DNA of 64,000 bases from Candidatus Staskawiczbacteria bacterium (GCA_903835075.1 CAILLM010000002.1:1-64000); one strand, 5' to 3'. Shown: positions 8,213 to 16,868, numbered from the stretch's first letter. Notes: a model not told the origin generated them from the letters alone. Translations and numbers: made by a program.

Positions 8213-10390
8213 ATGGTATTTAATCCGGACAAGTCAGAGCCATCTATAGAAAATTTTGCAGATGCTTTGCCAGAAGAACAAAAAATAGAAAAACCTGCAG
8301 AGCAAGGCAGAAAGGCTATTAAATTTGAAGAAGCGGTTACCCCAGAACACCTTGAAATGATTTCTAAGGCATCGGGTGGTTTTAGGTTTAGAGAAGACCC
8401 AAATTTACCACCAAACAGAACAGGCTATACCAACCTTGTAACAAAAACTATTTGCTATAATCCTTTGTTATTAAAAGGTTCGCCCGAACTTGGCATAGAA
8501 CCATGGCGGAAAATTGATGTGCAAGGATTTGCATATCATGAAGCAGGCCACCATGCACCGGAGGTTACGGTTTTGCAAGATAAATTACTGTCGGGCTTAA
8601 AAAATATAGAAATACCAGAAGATTATAAGGGTTCTCCAGATGCTGAGCAAAGATTTTTGGGTGCGATTCATTCACATTTACATAATGCATTAGCAGATGT
8701 GTGGTTAGAAAGTTTTATGGGACGCAGACCATATTATCCCGTAAGAAAAGCTATAACCAGTTTTCAAACAGAAAAAGGAGAAGTCACTGATTTTAAACAA
8801 CAGGCTATGCCAGACCAATTTTTACAATTTTTATTAAGAAGCAGATATTTTAAAAAAGATAGCGGTGCAACTGGAAAAGAACAATCAAAAAAAGAATATT
8901 TAGAATATGCCAAAAAAGTGAAAGATGGATTAAGTCCGGAAGTTTTTAAAGCATTTAACAAGGTTGTAGATTCAGGAGCAATGGATGCTATTATGGACAA
9001 AAGTGCCTTTGAGAATTATTTTGCCAGTGGGTATGACGCCGATAGGAATATTGAAAAGAAGATGGCCGCATATAAACAAGTATTTTTACCCGAATATCTT
9101 CATTTGATGGAATTGGAATTAGAAAAAAGAAAACAACAAAAGCAACAACAAAAATTAGGCGAAGGTGGTGAAGGTGGTGAAGGAGGAGAAGGAGGAGAAG
9201 GAGGTGGTAGTGGAGGATCTTCATCTGAATCGGTTCCCCTAACAAAAGAAGAGGAAGAAGAAATAATTGAGCAGATTATAAAAGAAATAGAGGGTGCCGG
9301 AAAAGATATGGAGCCGTTGGCGCCGTCAGACGACGATGGCAAAAAAATTGAATTAACAATGGAGCAATTAAAAAAACTTTTAGAAGCCAGAGCGAAAGTT
9401 GCTAAGGGAGATAAGCCTGAAGGAGAGGCACCGGCTGAAGAACCATTGACCGGCGAAGAGGCGATTAGAATGATGGCACGAGATTTTGAAAGAAAAGAAA
9501 GAGAAAGGGCCAGAAGAGGTTTGGCTGAAGGTATGCAGGTAAAGCAAGAAACAATACAAAAATGGGAAAGAATAAAAGAAAAATATGACATTGAAATAGA
9601 ATCTTTAACGATTTCTTTGTCGGAAATTTTTCTTGATGATAGAAGAAAAAAATTAGAATATCTTAAAAAAGAAGGAGAGATTGTGCCAGGGTTAGAATAT
9701 GAAACCATTTCGGCTTTATTGTCGGGACAACTGGATCCGGAAACTAAAATGCGAACAGTAGAAAATCCTGAATTTTTGGAAACAGAAATGGAATGGATAG
9801 TTGATACTTCTGGTTCTATGTCTGGCGCTAAAATAGAAAGGTCCGTGGAACTTTTAGTTATTGTTTCAGAGGCTTTTAAAAGAGTTAGAGAAACCTTAGA
9901 TGCGGAAAACTTAGTTTCAGAAAAAGAAAATCCTTTTAGAGTAGGCGTAACAAAGTTTTCATCTTCGCCAGAAAGAGTCACAAAATTAACCGAGCCAATA
10001 AACGATAGAAAGGAAGTTATAATCATAGATAAAGTTTCTGAAGTGGGTGGTGGAACAGAAGAAACCGAAGCAATTAGCGAGGTTTACCGAGAGTTAAGGT
10101 TGGGTAAAAAAAATGTCATTAAAATTATTTGTGTATTGACTGATGGCGAAGGAAACAAGGAAGGGGTGGCGCCAATTATTCAACAAGTTGAAAATGACAA
10201 GGAAGTAATTTTTCTGGCAGTTGGACTTGGCGACAGCAAGGAAGATGCTCAAGCAATTGTGGACACATATGTTTCTCCGCTTAAAAATACAGAAAGTAAT
10301 GTTTCGGGGTTTGCAGTAGAAAAACCAGAACAATCTTTGCCATTAGTGTTGGAATTTTTAAGAAAAGAAGTCAATAAAAGAAAAAAATAG
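8213..10390 (+). CDS. VWA-domain protein with HEXXH zincin-like N-terminus
   Basis: 725 residues. The N-terminus MVFNPDK resembles the MSFNPDR tag of the paralogs. A putative metallopeptidase-like region holds HEAGHH at 109-114 and HNALADVWLE at 157-166; the latter could supply a third metal ligand, as in CobT/NorD-type VWA proteins. A Gly/Glu linker (about 317-336) and charged coiled-coil stretches follow. A VWA domain begins near 525 with the MIDAS motif DTSGSMSG at 531-538 and has a later TDGEG loop. MoxR ATPases and VWA proteins commonly form chaperone pairs (RavA-ViaA, CbbQ-CbbO, NorQ-NorD), so this is the likely partner of the ATPase at 26-2239. Peptidase activity is inference only. It is followed by paralog 8 after 9 nt. 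Confidence 0.85.
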   Translation: MVFNPDKSEPSIENFADALPEEQKIEKPAEQGRKAIKFEEAVTPEHLEMISKASGGFRFREDPNLPPNRTGYTNLVTKTICYNPLLLKGSPELGIEPWRKIDVQGFAYHEAGHHAPEVTVLQDKLLSGLKNIEIPEDYKGSPDAEQRFLGAIHSHLHNALADVWLESFMGRRPYYPVRKAITSFQTEKGEVTDFKQQAMPDQFLQFLLRSRYFKKDSGATGKEQSKKEYLEYAKKVKDGLSPEVFKAFNKVVDSGAMDAIMDKSAFENYFASGYDADRNIEKKMAAYKQVFLPEYLHLMELELEKRKQQKQQQKLGEGGEGGEGGEGGEGGGSGGSSSESVPLTKEEEEEIIEQIIKEIEGAGKDMEPLAPSDDDGKKIELTMEQLKKLLEARAKVAKGDKPEGEAPAEEPLTGEEAIRMMARDFERKERERARRGLAEGMQVKQETIQKWERIKEKYDIEIESLTISLSEIFLDDRRKKLEYLKKEGEIVPGLEYETISALLSGQLDPETKMRTVENPEFLETEMEWIVDTSGSMSGAKIERSVELLVIVSEAFKRVRETLDAENLVSEKENPFRVGVTKFSSSPERVTKLTEPINDRKEVIIIDKVSEVGGGTEETEAISEVYRELRLGKKNVIKIICVLTDGEGNKEGVAPIIQQVENDKEVIFLAVGLGDSKEDAQAIVDTYVSPLKNTESNVSGFAVEKPEQSLPLVLEFLRKEVNKRKK
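9161..9219 (+). repeat. Gly/Glu coding microsatellite in VWA gene
   Basis: Short tandem GAAGGTGGT and GAAGGAGGA units encode an EGG repeat that ends in GGGSGGSS. It is a flexible, length-variable linker between the zincin-like part and the remainder of the VWA protein. Confidence 0.8.
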
Positions 10391-10399
10391 CAGTAAATT

Positions 10400-11257
10400 A
10401 TGTCATTTAATCCAGACCGCGTTAACATCCACGAGTTAACCATCGAAGAGCCGGAAAGAGAAGCCGAGTTGCCTTTTGATGTAGAAAGGGATATTACGAA
10501 AGAAGACCGGGAAAAAATAAACCATGAACTAATAGAGCGTGACAAATATGGTGAATGGCAAAATGGAGAACTTGCCGTTGCTGCAAAGATTCTCTTAGAC
10601 GGGCAGTCTGAGGACACTCCTAAAATAACGCAGTCTCTTAAAAAAGCATTTGAGGAAACTCGTGTAAAGAATTCTTGGGGACGATTTGCCGGACATGCTG
10701 GGAAATTCAAAATACTTGCACCAGAGCGTGTTGATGAAATAAAAATTACGCCATTTGAAAAAATGCAAATGGAGCATGAACTTTTACACAAAATAAGCCC
10801 TTATGGTATAAGCGGATTGGCCGACAAGGTTGGATTAAAAATACTTTTTCCAAAAGTCAATTTTAGAGAGCTTTCAGACGTAAGTGACTATGAAATACTT
10901 ATGGAACAATGGCAAAAAGATAAAGATGATATTGGGATTGAGACTTCCCCCTTATCTCTGAAAGATCCATTTAGATTTTTTGAGAAAACAGCACAATTAA
11001 GACTTTTGGGATTTGAATTTACAGAAAACGTGACATTCACTGAAAAACAATGGGAATATATAAATAGTATGTTAAGCCGATTGCGTATTGATTTTGGCGG
11101 GAATTATCATAAGTTGTGTCGGGTTGCAAACGATTTAAAAATTATTACCGCCACACGGGCGGAAATTACTGATAAAGGAATAGAAGTTGAAATGCTAAAA
11201 AAGAAAGACTCTTTAACATCAGACACCCCACCTATCCCCGAGATTAAAAAGTTCTAA
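10400..11257 (+). CDS. Tagged paralog 8, divergent, after the VWA gene
   Basis: 285 residues, function unknown. It opens MSFNPDRVNIHELTIEEPE and ends TPPIPEIKKF, but the interior is diverged. Only the AKILL, KFKILAP, LKILFP and DLKIITA segments recall the repeats. It lies on the far side of the VWA gene, 9 nt downstream, so the VWA gene is embedded in the paralog array rather than beside it. It is the last gene of the operon; the convergent terL gene ends about 110 nt further on. Confidence 0.78.
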   Translation: MSFNPDRVNIHELTIEEPEREAELPFDVERDITKEDREKINHELIERDKYGEWQNGELAVAAKILLDGQSEDTPKITQSLKKAFEETRVKNSWGRFAGHAGKFKILAPERVDEIKITPFEKMQMEHELLHKISPYGISGLADKVGLKILFPKVNFRELSDVSDYEILMEQWQKDKDDIGIETSPLSLKDPFRFFEKTAQLRLLGFEFTENVTFTEKQWEYINSMLSRLRIDFGGNYHKLCRVANDLKIITATRAEITDKGIEVEMLKKKDSLTSDTPPIPEIKKF

Positions 11258-11367
11258 TAAAATATAGCTACTAGACTGTATTAACATTCAGAAAAAGACA
11301 CAACTAATCAGATGGCGTGCTGGGTCGCAAAAGACGAATGTTGGTTTTTTAATATCAATATTTTTAA

Positions 11368-13257
11368 TTAGAAAGGTATCTTCCCATTTTTTTTAAATAT
11401 ATTCTGTAGGTCACCCATATTTTGAGGAATACTTTCTTGTTGTCTTTTATATTCTTCTTCCGCTAGTATTGCCTGTAATCTGGGGTTTGAAAGATTCGAG
11501 ATGTTTTCTGATTTCTTTTCTTCTGTATAAAAAGTATTTGAAGTTATGGGCAGGATAGAAGCCGGTGCTGACTCATTTAAATTTAGGTAAGGTTGTTTCA
11601 ATTTATAGGAGCCGTCTGTATCTTTCTGGAATGCCGGCATCCCACTGTTTGGTGGACTATAATAAGTTCCGCCACCACTGAATTTAATTAGTTTTTCTCC
11701 ATTAGGCATATAGGTTATTTCCTGCCCAGGAGATTTTACCACATATGGATATTTTATCTCTTCCTGCTGAACAAACTTTTTAGGCGTCACACCCATAAAT
11801 TTCATCCAACCTCTAAATCCATTTCCGTGATTATGCTCTTTTATTATTTGAGACACTAGCATCGTAAGTGCATCAACAGTATCCTCGTGATATTCTTTTC
11901 CAAATCCTATAAGTTGCGTTATTAAAGTTTCCGCTCCATTTTTTGGAAATAAAATAGTGCCGTCTTTAATGAACTTAGATATCATACTAAGCCTAGTTCT
12001 TTTGTCCTCACTAACTTTTATTCCTTCAACTTGGTTGTATCCGTCGTGTAGCATCTGCTGATAGTAACCGCTTTGAAAAGCATTAGCTTCAATGTAAAGT
12101 TTAGTTGAACTCCTTTCCCCGTACACATCTAATAAGTTTTTCATTAAATCAATTGCTTCGGGGAAGTTAACGTGTTTGTTAAACACATTGGGAAGAATAT
12201 ATATTTTTAGCTCATTGTCATCACGAAAAACTTGAGCTGAAACAATGGCCGTGAAATCAGCCGTCTCATTTTTTGATATGGCCATATCCGCCGCCGCCCA
12301 AGTGTATTGGTAACCGTACATACAATTTTTTTCGTATCTTTTTTGGGGTAGTGCCTCGTAGCGTTTTATCCAGCTAAGCAAAATTAATTTGTCGTCACTT
12401 GAAATTAAGTTGAGCAAAAATTCTCTTTCCCAAGTAGCCTCATCTCCAATTTTTCTCTTAAATTCTTTTAAAGATTCCGGCGTGGGGAATCTTCCCGGCC
12501 ACAGACATGTGCCGTTCTCATCCATCAGTGGATATTTTCTGGCAATTCCAGACCTCGTGCCGTCATTAATTTCAGCCATTAATCTACCTACTAGAGAATA
12601 TTCATGCAGAAAATTTCCTAATACAAATATTTTGGTGTCAGGAGTTCCAAGCGGTAATATTTCTGACGAAAACCAATTGAATATTCTGTCTCTGGATTCT
12701 TTGGTTCTTGTGGAGCTCAAATCTTCGATGTCATCGAGAATAATCAAATCCGGTCTGTGATGCTTGTACCTAAGTCCGCGGATTGCTTGCTCTGTTGAAA
12801 CAACCATTATCTTTGCATCGTATTGCTCGAAGATAAGCCCAGAAGTAAATCCCCATTCACTTGTCTCAACCTTAAATGGTCCGATGTCATTGATCAAAAG
12901 CTTATTTACTTCCAGCGGTTTTTTAATGTTTGCCATGTGCTGACGTGATTGATGTTGAGTTTGGCTGGCTATGACCACAAAGTGGCTCTGCCCGCTGATA
13001 ATCTTCCAGATTGGCAGGGAAGTTGAGAATATGGTTGACTTAGCCGAGCCACGAAAAGCCGAGAGCACACATAAATCATTTTTTTTATCTTCTGTCATCT
13101 TAAACATCTCGCGCTGGAAGTCGGCCGTCGGACTGGTTATATATTCAGAAAAGTATAGCAAGAAGAACAGAGCGTGACTTCGTCTAGCAAGTTTTTGCCT
13201 AAGCGTTCGGCTGTGCCTAATTGCGTCAATTAAAAATGTAAGTTTTTCTAAATTCAT
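11368..13257 (-). CDS. Phage terminase large subunit (TerL)
   Basis: 629 residues. This is the motor and nuclease of phage DNA packaging. The N-terminal ATPase has a Walker-A-like FRGSAKST at 68-75 and Walker B LIILDDIED at 171-179. The C-terminal RNase-H-like nuclease is indicated by D324 and D334 (AAADMAISKNETADFT) and HEDTVDAL at 457-464. A long, low-conservation tail follows. It is preceded by TerS with a 1-nt gap. No portal or capsid gene follows; the next gene is the convergent paralog 8. The length and motifs suggest that it is intact. Confidence 0.88.
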   Translation of the reverse strand: MNLEKLTFLIDAIRHSRTLRQKLARRSHALFFLLYFSEYITSPTADFQREMFKMTEDKKNDLCVLSAFRGSAKSTIFSTSLPIWKIISGQSHFVVIASQTQHQSRQHMANIKKPLEVNKLLINDIGPFKVETSEWGFTSGLIFEQYDAKIMVVSTEQAIRGLRYKHHRPDLIILDDIEDLSSTRTKESRDRIFNWFSSEILPLGTPDTKIFVLGNFLHEYSLVGRLMAEINDGTRSGIARKYPLMDENGTCLWPGRFPTPESLKEFKRKIGDEATWEREFLLNLISSDDKLILLSWIKRYEALPQKRYEKNCMYGYQYTWAAADMAISKNETADFTAIVSAQVFRDDNELKIYILPNVFNKHVNFPEAIDLMKNLLDVYGERSSTKLYIEANAFQSGYYQQMLHDGYNQVEGIKVSEDKRTRLSMISKFIKDGTILFPKNGAETLITQLIGFGKEYHEDTVDALTMLVSQIIKEHNHGNGFRGWMKFMGVTPKKFVQQEEIKYPYVVKSPGQEITYMPNGEKLIKFSGGGTYYSPPNSGMPAFQKDTDGSYKLKQPYLNLNESAPASILPITSNTFYTEEKKSENISNLSNPRLQAILAEEEYKRQQESIPQNMGDLQNIFKKNGKIPF

Positions 13258-13258
13258 G

Positions 13259-13669
13259 CTATTTTTTATCCACTTCCTTAATTATATTTTCCTCATAACC
13301 GGCAAGCTCTAAAGCTTGGCGGAGTATTTCAACTTCGTCGTCAGTTAATTCTTCTCTGATGTGGGTCATTGATCCAGATAACTCAATTTTATTTCTGTAT
13401 TCATCTTTTTGGTGAGTCAGCCAGAAGATTATGCCTCGCATGTTACCCTGCTTGATTGCGTTAATTAGGTTTGCCTCCGCCACATCTGAAATTAAAGATT
13501 TTCCCATATTCATTGCTTCATCAATGTCTTTTGCAAATTTGGGGTCGTCTTTTTTCCATCGCAAGAGAGTCATGCGCGAAACATCAGCTTTTTGACAGGC
13601 AAGTTCAATAATCGGGATTTTTCTGATTTGATCTAGTATTAATTCCTTTGTTTTATTATTCTTTTTCAT
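13259..13669 (-). CDS. Terminase small subunit-like protein (TerS)
   Basis: 136 residues. An N-terminal helix-turn-helix (about 12-42: ELACQKADVSRMTLLRWKK) is followed by helical oligomerisation-type sequence, as in phage TerS proteins that recognise packaging sites. Its position directly before terL supports the call. It overlaps the upstream methyltransferase gene by 4 nt (ATGA), indicating coupled translation. The family is diverse, so the assignment rests on the HTH and context. Confidence 0.7.
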   Translation of the reverse strand: MKKNNKTKELILDQIRKIPIIELACQKADVSRMTLLRWKKDDPKFAKDIDEAMNMGKSLISDVAEANLINAIKQGNMRGIIFWLTHQKDEYRNKIELSGSMTHIREELTDDEVEILRQALELAGYEENIIKEVDKK

Positions 13670-14439
13670 ATGACCTTGGCCTTGAGCCCTGTTAATTTTT
13701 CAAATCTTTTAATTGTTGTTAGGCAATATTCTAAGTCAATTTCAACTGCAAAACATTTTCTTTGGGTTTGTTCACATGCTAAAAGACAAGTTCCGCTTCC
13801 AAGAAATCCATCATAAACTATATCGCCAATATTAGTTGAGTTGAGAATTAATCTTCTTATTAAACCGATCGGTTTAGTTGTCGGGTGCATCGTGTTTTTG
13901 GCGGGTCTTGGATAAAACAATACAGATTTATCTTTTGATTTTCTGAACTTATGCGTGCCAAACCACGAATACAAAATTAATTCGTGCATCGGAGCATAAT
14001 CTAATCGGCCGACCACGCTTTGCGATTTTACCCAAATTAGTAATTGGGCGATTTTAAATCCTTTCTCGACTAAAGCATCTCGTAAAGAGAATAACATTTT
14101 GTCGGCATTGAAAATGTAAGAAGAGTTTTTGCTGGCTAAGTAGGGAATTGTGGCTTCCAGCCATTCTTCGTTGAATTTTTTGTATTCCTCGTGGGTTTGC
14201 AGTTGGTCATTCTCAATCTTTTTATTTTTAAATAAAGTTTTAAAATTTTGTTTAGATTCTACGGCCGCAACTCCATACGGTACATCACAGCAGACGAGGT
14301 TTATCTTATCCCTTCCCATCAATTTAGCTATCAAAGATTTATCGCGTGCATCTCCATACGCTAAGTAATGATTTCCCAATTGCCAGATGGTTCCCGGCTT
14401 AATTAATTTTTTTGGCTTTTGTGTTTGTAAGTTTTTCAT
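13666..14439 (-). CDS. DNA methyltransferase (N4/N6 type)
   Basis: 257 residues. An adenine/cytosine-N methylase with motif IV CDVPYG (about 52-57) and the SAM-binding motif GFLGSGTCLLACEQ near 216-229, followed by the acidic FAVEID. This IV-then-I order fits a beta-class enzyme. The second position of the usual DPPY is Val rather than Pro. No endonuclease partner is visible, so it may protect element DNA or mark a packaging site. It overlaps the upstream methyltransferase by 41 nt. Confidence 0.82.
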   Translation of the reverse strand: MKNLQTQKPKKLIKPGTIWQLGNHYLAYGDARDKSLIAKLMGRDKINLVCCDVPYGVAAVESKQNFKTLFKNKKIENDQLQTHEEYKKFNEEWLEATIPYLASKNSSYIFNADKMLFSLRDALVEKGFKIAQLLIWVKSQSVVGRLDYAPMHELILYSWFGTHKFRKSKDKSVLFYPRPAKNTMHPTTKPIGLIRRLILNSTNIGDIVYDGFLGSGTCLLACEQTQRKCFAVEIDLEYCLTTIKRFEKLTGLKAKVI

Positions 14440-15679
14440 ACCTGTTTATTATTAATTGGCAAAATATTGGCTCTACATCGACTAAGTAGGCCGTTCTTTT
14501 AAGTTGCTCGCAAGCGACCATTAAACTTCCAGATCCCGCAGTTTCGTCTAAGATTATGTCGCCTGGCCTTGAGCATCTTCGCAAAGATTTTTCATAAAGC
14601 GAAGGCGGTTTTTCAGTTGGGTGTTCCATTTCATTTGCAGACAATCTTTTGACCAACCAGATGTCCAGCATATCTAAAATTTCTTCTATCAACCTATTTC
14701 CAGTTGTCATTTCTTTATTTAAAACTTCATTCAGATTTTTGACTCTGTCTGAAAGAAAAGGTGCCCCGCGAGTTCCATAAAGACACAACTCCATAGTTTT
14801 ATTAAACGCGACTTGAGGCGTTGGGTTTTGGTTTCCCTTAATCCATGCGCATAATCTTTTCTGGCTTATTTCGGCATCCTTGTATAGACCTTGGATCATG
14901 CCAACATATTTAAAATCCATCCAGAAAAATACGTGGCAGTCTTTTTGACAAACGGACAATCCATTTTTAATTAAGCTTTGGACAAATTGTCTATACTCTT
15001 CATCGGTTTTACTGTCGTTTGTGTGTCCGCCGTAATTTCTTTTACCACCGATTCCTGAGTTGTATAATCCTGCAATTCCCATGTTGTAAGGAATGTCAGA
15101 ATTAATAACATTTATCTTGGCATCGCCAACCAATTTTTTGATGGTTTCTACCTTTGTGCTGTCTCCACAAATTAGCTTGTGTCTGCCCAAGGCAAACATG
15201 TCCCCAATTTTAATATTTGTTTTTTTGGCTTTTTCAATTTCCTTTTCTAACTGGAAATTATCATCCTCAATTTCTAAATTTTCATCCCAAATATTAGCTA
15301 AATCCTCGCTTTCGAATACTTCTAGTAAAATGTGCGGATCAAATTCTTTTAAAAGCTGATAATCAAAAGCGCCTTGATTAGCATTCATTCTGAGCAAGAG
15401 TTCCTGCTCTTTTTTGATGCTGGCGATGTTCACGTAAACCACCGGAACCGTTTTTATCTTAAGTTTCTGAGCTATGGTCCAGCGGAAATGCCCTGAAATT
15501 ATTTGGTTGTTTCTGACCTGGCAACAGTTCACAATTAAAGGTTCTGTTAACCCAAATTTTTTAATGCTTTCGGTTAATTTTTTGATTGCCTCAGGTGACC
15601 AGTATCTTGGATTTTTTGGATTGCCGTGAAGCGAGTCAGTTGGCACGTATACTATTTTTATTTTATTATCCTTTGTCAT
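14399..15679 (-). CDS. ParB-like nuclease domain fused to DNA methyltransferase
   Basis: 426 residues. The N-terminal ~95 residues are a ParB/Srx-type domain (LHGNPKNPRYWSPEAIKKL; IISGHFRW), as commonly fused to phage methylases. The methylase part has motif IV SDIPYNMG near 194-201 and motif I DETAGSGSLMVACEQ near 390-404. The motif order fits a beta-class N6/N4 methylase. Motif IV again departs from DPPY (Ile at position 2). It is the second gene of the minus-strand phage-like module. Confidence 0.85.
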   Translation of the reverse strand: MTKDNKIKIVYVPTDSLHGNPKNPRYWSPEAIKKLTESIKKFGLTEPLIVNCCQVRNNQIISGHFRWTIAQKLKIKTVPVVYVNIASIKKEQELLLRMNANQGAFDYQLLKEFDPHILLEVFESEDLANIWDENLEIEDDNFQLEKEIEKAKKTNIKIGDMFALGRHKLICGDSTKVETIKKLVGDAKINVINSDIPYNMGIAGLYNSGIGGKRNYGGHTNDSKTDEEYRQFVQSLIKNGLSVCQKDCHVFFWMDFKYVGMIQGLYKDAEISQKRLCAWIKGNQNPTPQVAFNKTMELCLYGTRGAPFLSDRVKNLNEVLNKEMTTGNRLIEEILDMLDIWLVKRLSANEMEHPTEKPPSLYEKSLRRCSRPGDIILDETAGSGSLMVACEQLKRTAYLVDVEPIFCQLIINRYEKLTNTKAKKIN

Positions 15680-15741
15680 AAGTTTATATTTATGTTAATT
15701 ATTTTTTACCTTATTTCCTTTCGGGCTTCCGGCAAACAAAA

Positions 15742-15788
15742 AAGCCCAAATCTAGGTCATTCTCGTAAGAATAAACCGATTTGGGCTT
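15742..15788. terminator. Strong inverted repeat, probable terminator or structured spacer
   Basis: An 11-bp perfect stem (AAGCCCAAATC at 15742-15752 with its complement at 15778-15788) encloses a smaller TTCT/AGAA hairpin. It sits in the gap between the ParB-methylase gene and the upstream zinc-finger gene, both on the minus strand, so it may attenuate read-through. No long T-run follows directly. Confidence 0.5.
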
Positions 15789-15838
15789 CGTAAAGCCAAT
15801 AGCTACGATGTCTCGTAAGGCATCATAACACTAAATTG

Positions 15839-16435
15839 TTAATCTAATTCTGTATCTTTGAAATTAAGGTCTTCCGGGATTCTTAAAACTTTATTGCAAC
15901 CAATGCATTTTATGCTTCCCTTGACGAAGTATGAGAAGTCTACAACTTTCATAACCACCTTGCTACAAAATCTACAATAAGCTATCTTGTCCTTAACTGA
16001 TTCTATTTTAGCACCTCCAGAATCCTTGTCAAGTTTTTCGTAAATTTTATTTAAAGTTATTTCTATTCTTGACTTCGGCGACACAACGTACCTCGGTATT
16101 ATAATCGGTTCTTGTTGGCTTTTTTTGAAATCTTCAATAGATTTTTCTATTTCTGGAGCGGATGAAGCTACTGCAGAAATCGTTTCGTGTGCATCAGTAG
16201 CAAATTTCATCATCGGCTCAAATTGTTCAGCAAAATTTTTTATGACAGCGTCGCGCATCTTAAAAAACTCAGCTACCTGCGGTTGCATAGCCTTCTCTAA
16301 CTCTTTGGCTCTTCCTTCTAAATACTTTTGGCCTTCGGGCGTTTTAATATATTCCCGGTAGGGCATAGCATCAAGAATCACTTGCCTGTCCTTATCGATA
16401 TTGTTTTTTGATTTAGGTTTTTTGCCGTTAGCCAT
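15839..16435 (-). CDS. Zinc-finger protein of phage-like module
   Basis: 198 residues, function unknown. It has a basic N-terminus, a central helical region and a C-terminal treble-clef-like zinc site made of two CxxC pairs (CRFC and CIGC, separated by about 20 residues). It is the first gene of the minus-strand module that leads to terL. A packaging or regulatory role is inferred from position only. Confidence 0.65.
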   Translation of the reverse strand: MANGKKPKSKNNIDKDRQVILDAMPYREYIKTPEGQKYLEGRAKELEKAMQPQVAEFFKMRDAVIKNFAEQFEPMMKFATDAHETISAVASSAPEIEKSIEDFKKSQQEPIIIPRYVVSPKSRIEITLNKIYEKLDKDSGGAKIESVKDKIAYCRFCSKVVMKVVDFSYFVKGSIKCIGCNKVLRIPEDLNFKDTELD

Positions 16436-16465
16436 ATATCTTTATTATGATGTATCTTATCACAC

Positions 16466-16555
16466 GTAACATTAAAAAACACGCCCTATTACGTAACATT
16501 GTAACATTTCACGACTAAAATCGGACAAAATGTTACATGGCTTTTGATATGTTAC
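16466..16555. promoter_or_regulatory. Cluster of five GTAACAT boxes upstream of the phage-like module
   Basis: GTAACAT occurs at 16466, 16493 and 16501, and its complement ATGTTAC at 16530 and 16549. On the minus strand a TACAAT -10-like element (16498-16503) overlaps two boxes, 63 nt or more upstream of the start at 16435. The arrangement looks like a multi-site operator or protein-binding array that controls the module. Confidence 0.5.
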
Positions 16556-16577
16556 GAGGCTTGATCCGAGTTTTTAG

Positions 16578-16787
16578 CTATGGTTTGCGCCACTTATCTC
16601 TGCCTCCAACGTCCGTATTTCTTACGCGCTCAACGTGTGGTGCGAAGCCCGGATTCAACCCTCGGGCTTTCTCAATTGCTTCTTTCTGGTTCGGTAAAAC
16701 CGCAGAGGCCCTATCTGAACCCTTTCTCTTTACGGCGTAACCGCCTTCCGGACGCTGTTCTATGTATATGTCTTTTGATTTATTCAT
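16578..16787 (-). CDS. DUF2188-like small protein
   Basis: 69 residues. The pattern GGYAVKRKGSDRASAVLPNQKEAIEKARGL matches the small DUF2188 family, whose role is unknown. A basic tail follows. It lies upstream of the GTAACAT cluster on the same strand as the phage-like module and may belong to it. Confidence 0.6.
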   Translation of the reverse strand: MNKSKDIYIEQRPEGGYAVKRKGSDRASAVLPNQKEAIEKARGLNPGFAPHVERVRNTDVGGRDKWRKP

Positions 16788-16868
16788 ATATTAAATTTAT
16801 CACTTAAAGTCTTATTCTTCAACTGTTTTTTAAAAAATGACTGAGACCCACGAGCTATAAAATCAGAA

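Noticed and set aside
9100..10026. 308-codon open frame antisense to the VWA gene
   Set aside because: Ser/Pro-rich shadow of a well-supported gene; no known motif and it is made of the complement of the Gly/Glu repeat.
16537..16807. Two plus-strand open frames over the DUF2188-like gene
   Set aside because: They mirror the minus-strand gene, which has family-like sequence; no motif or start signal on the plus strand.
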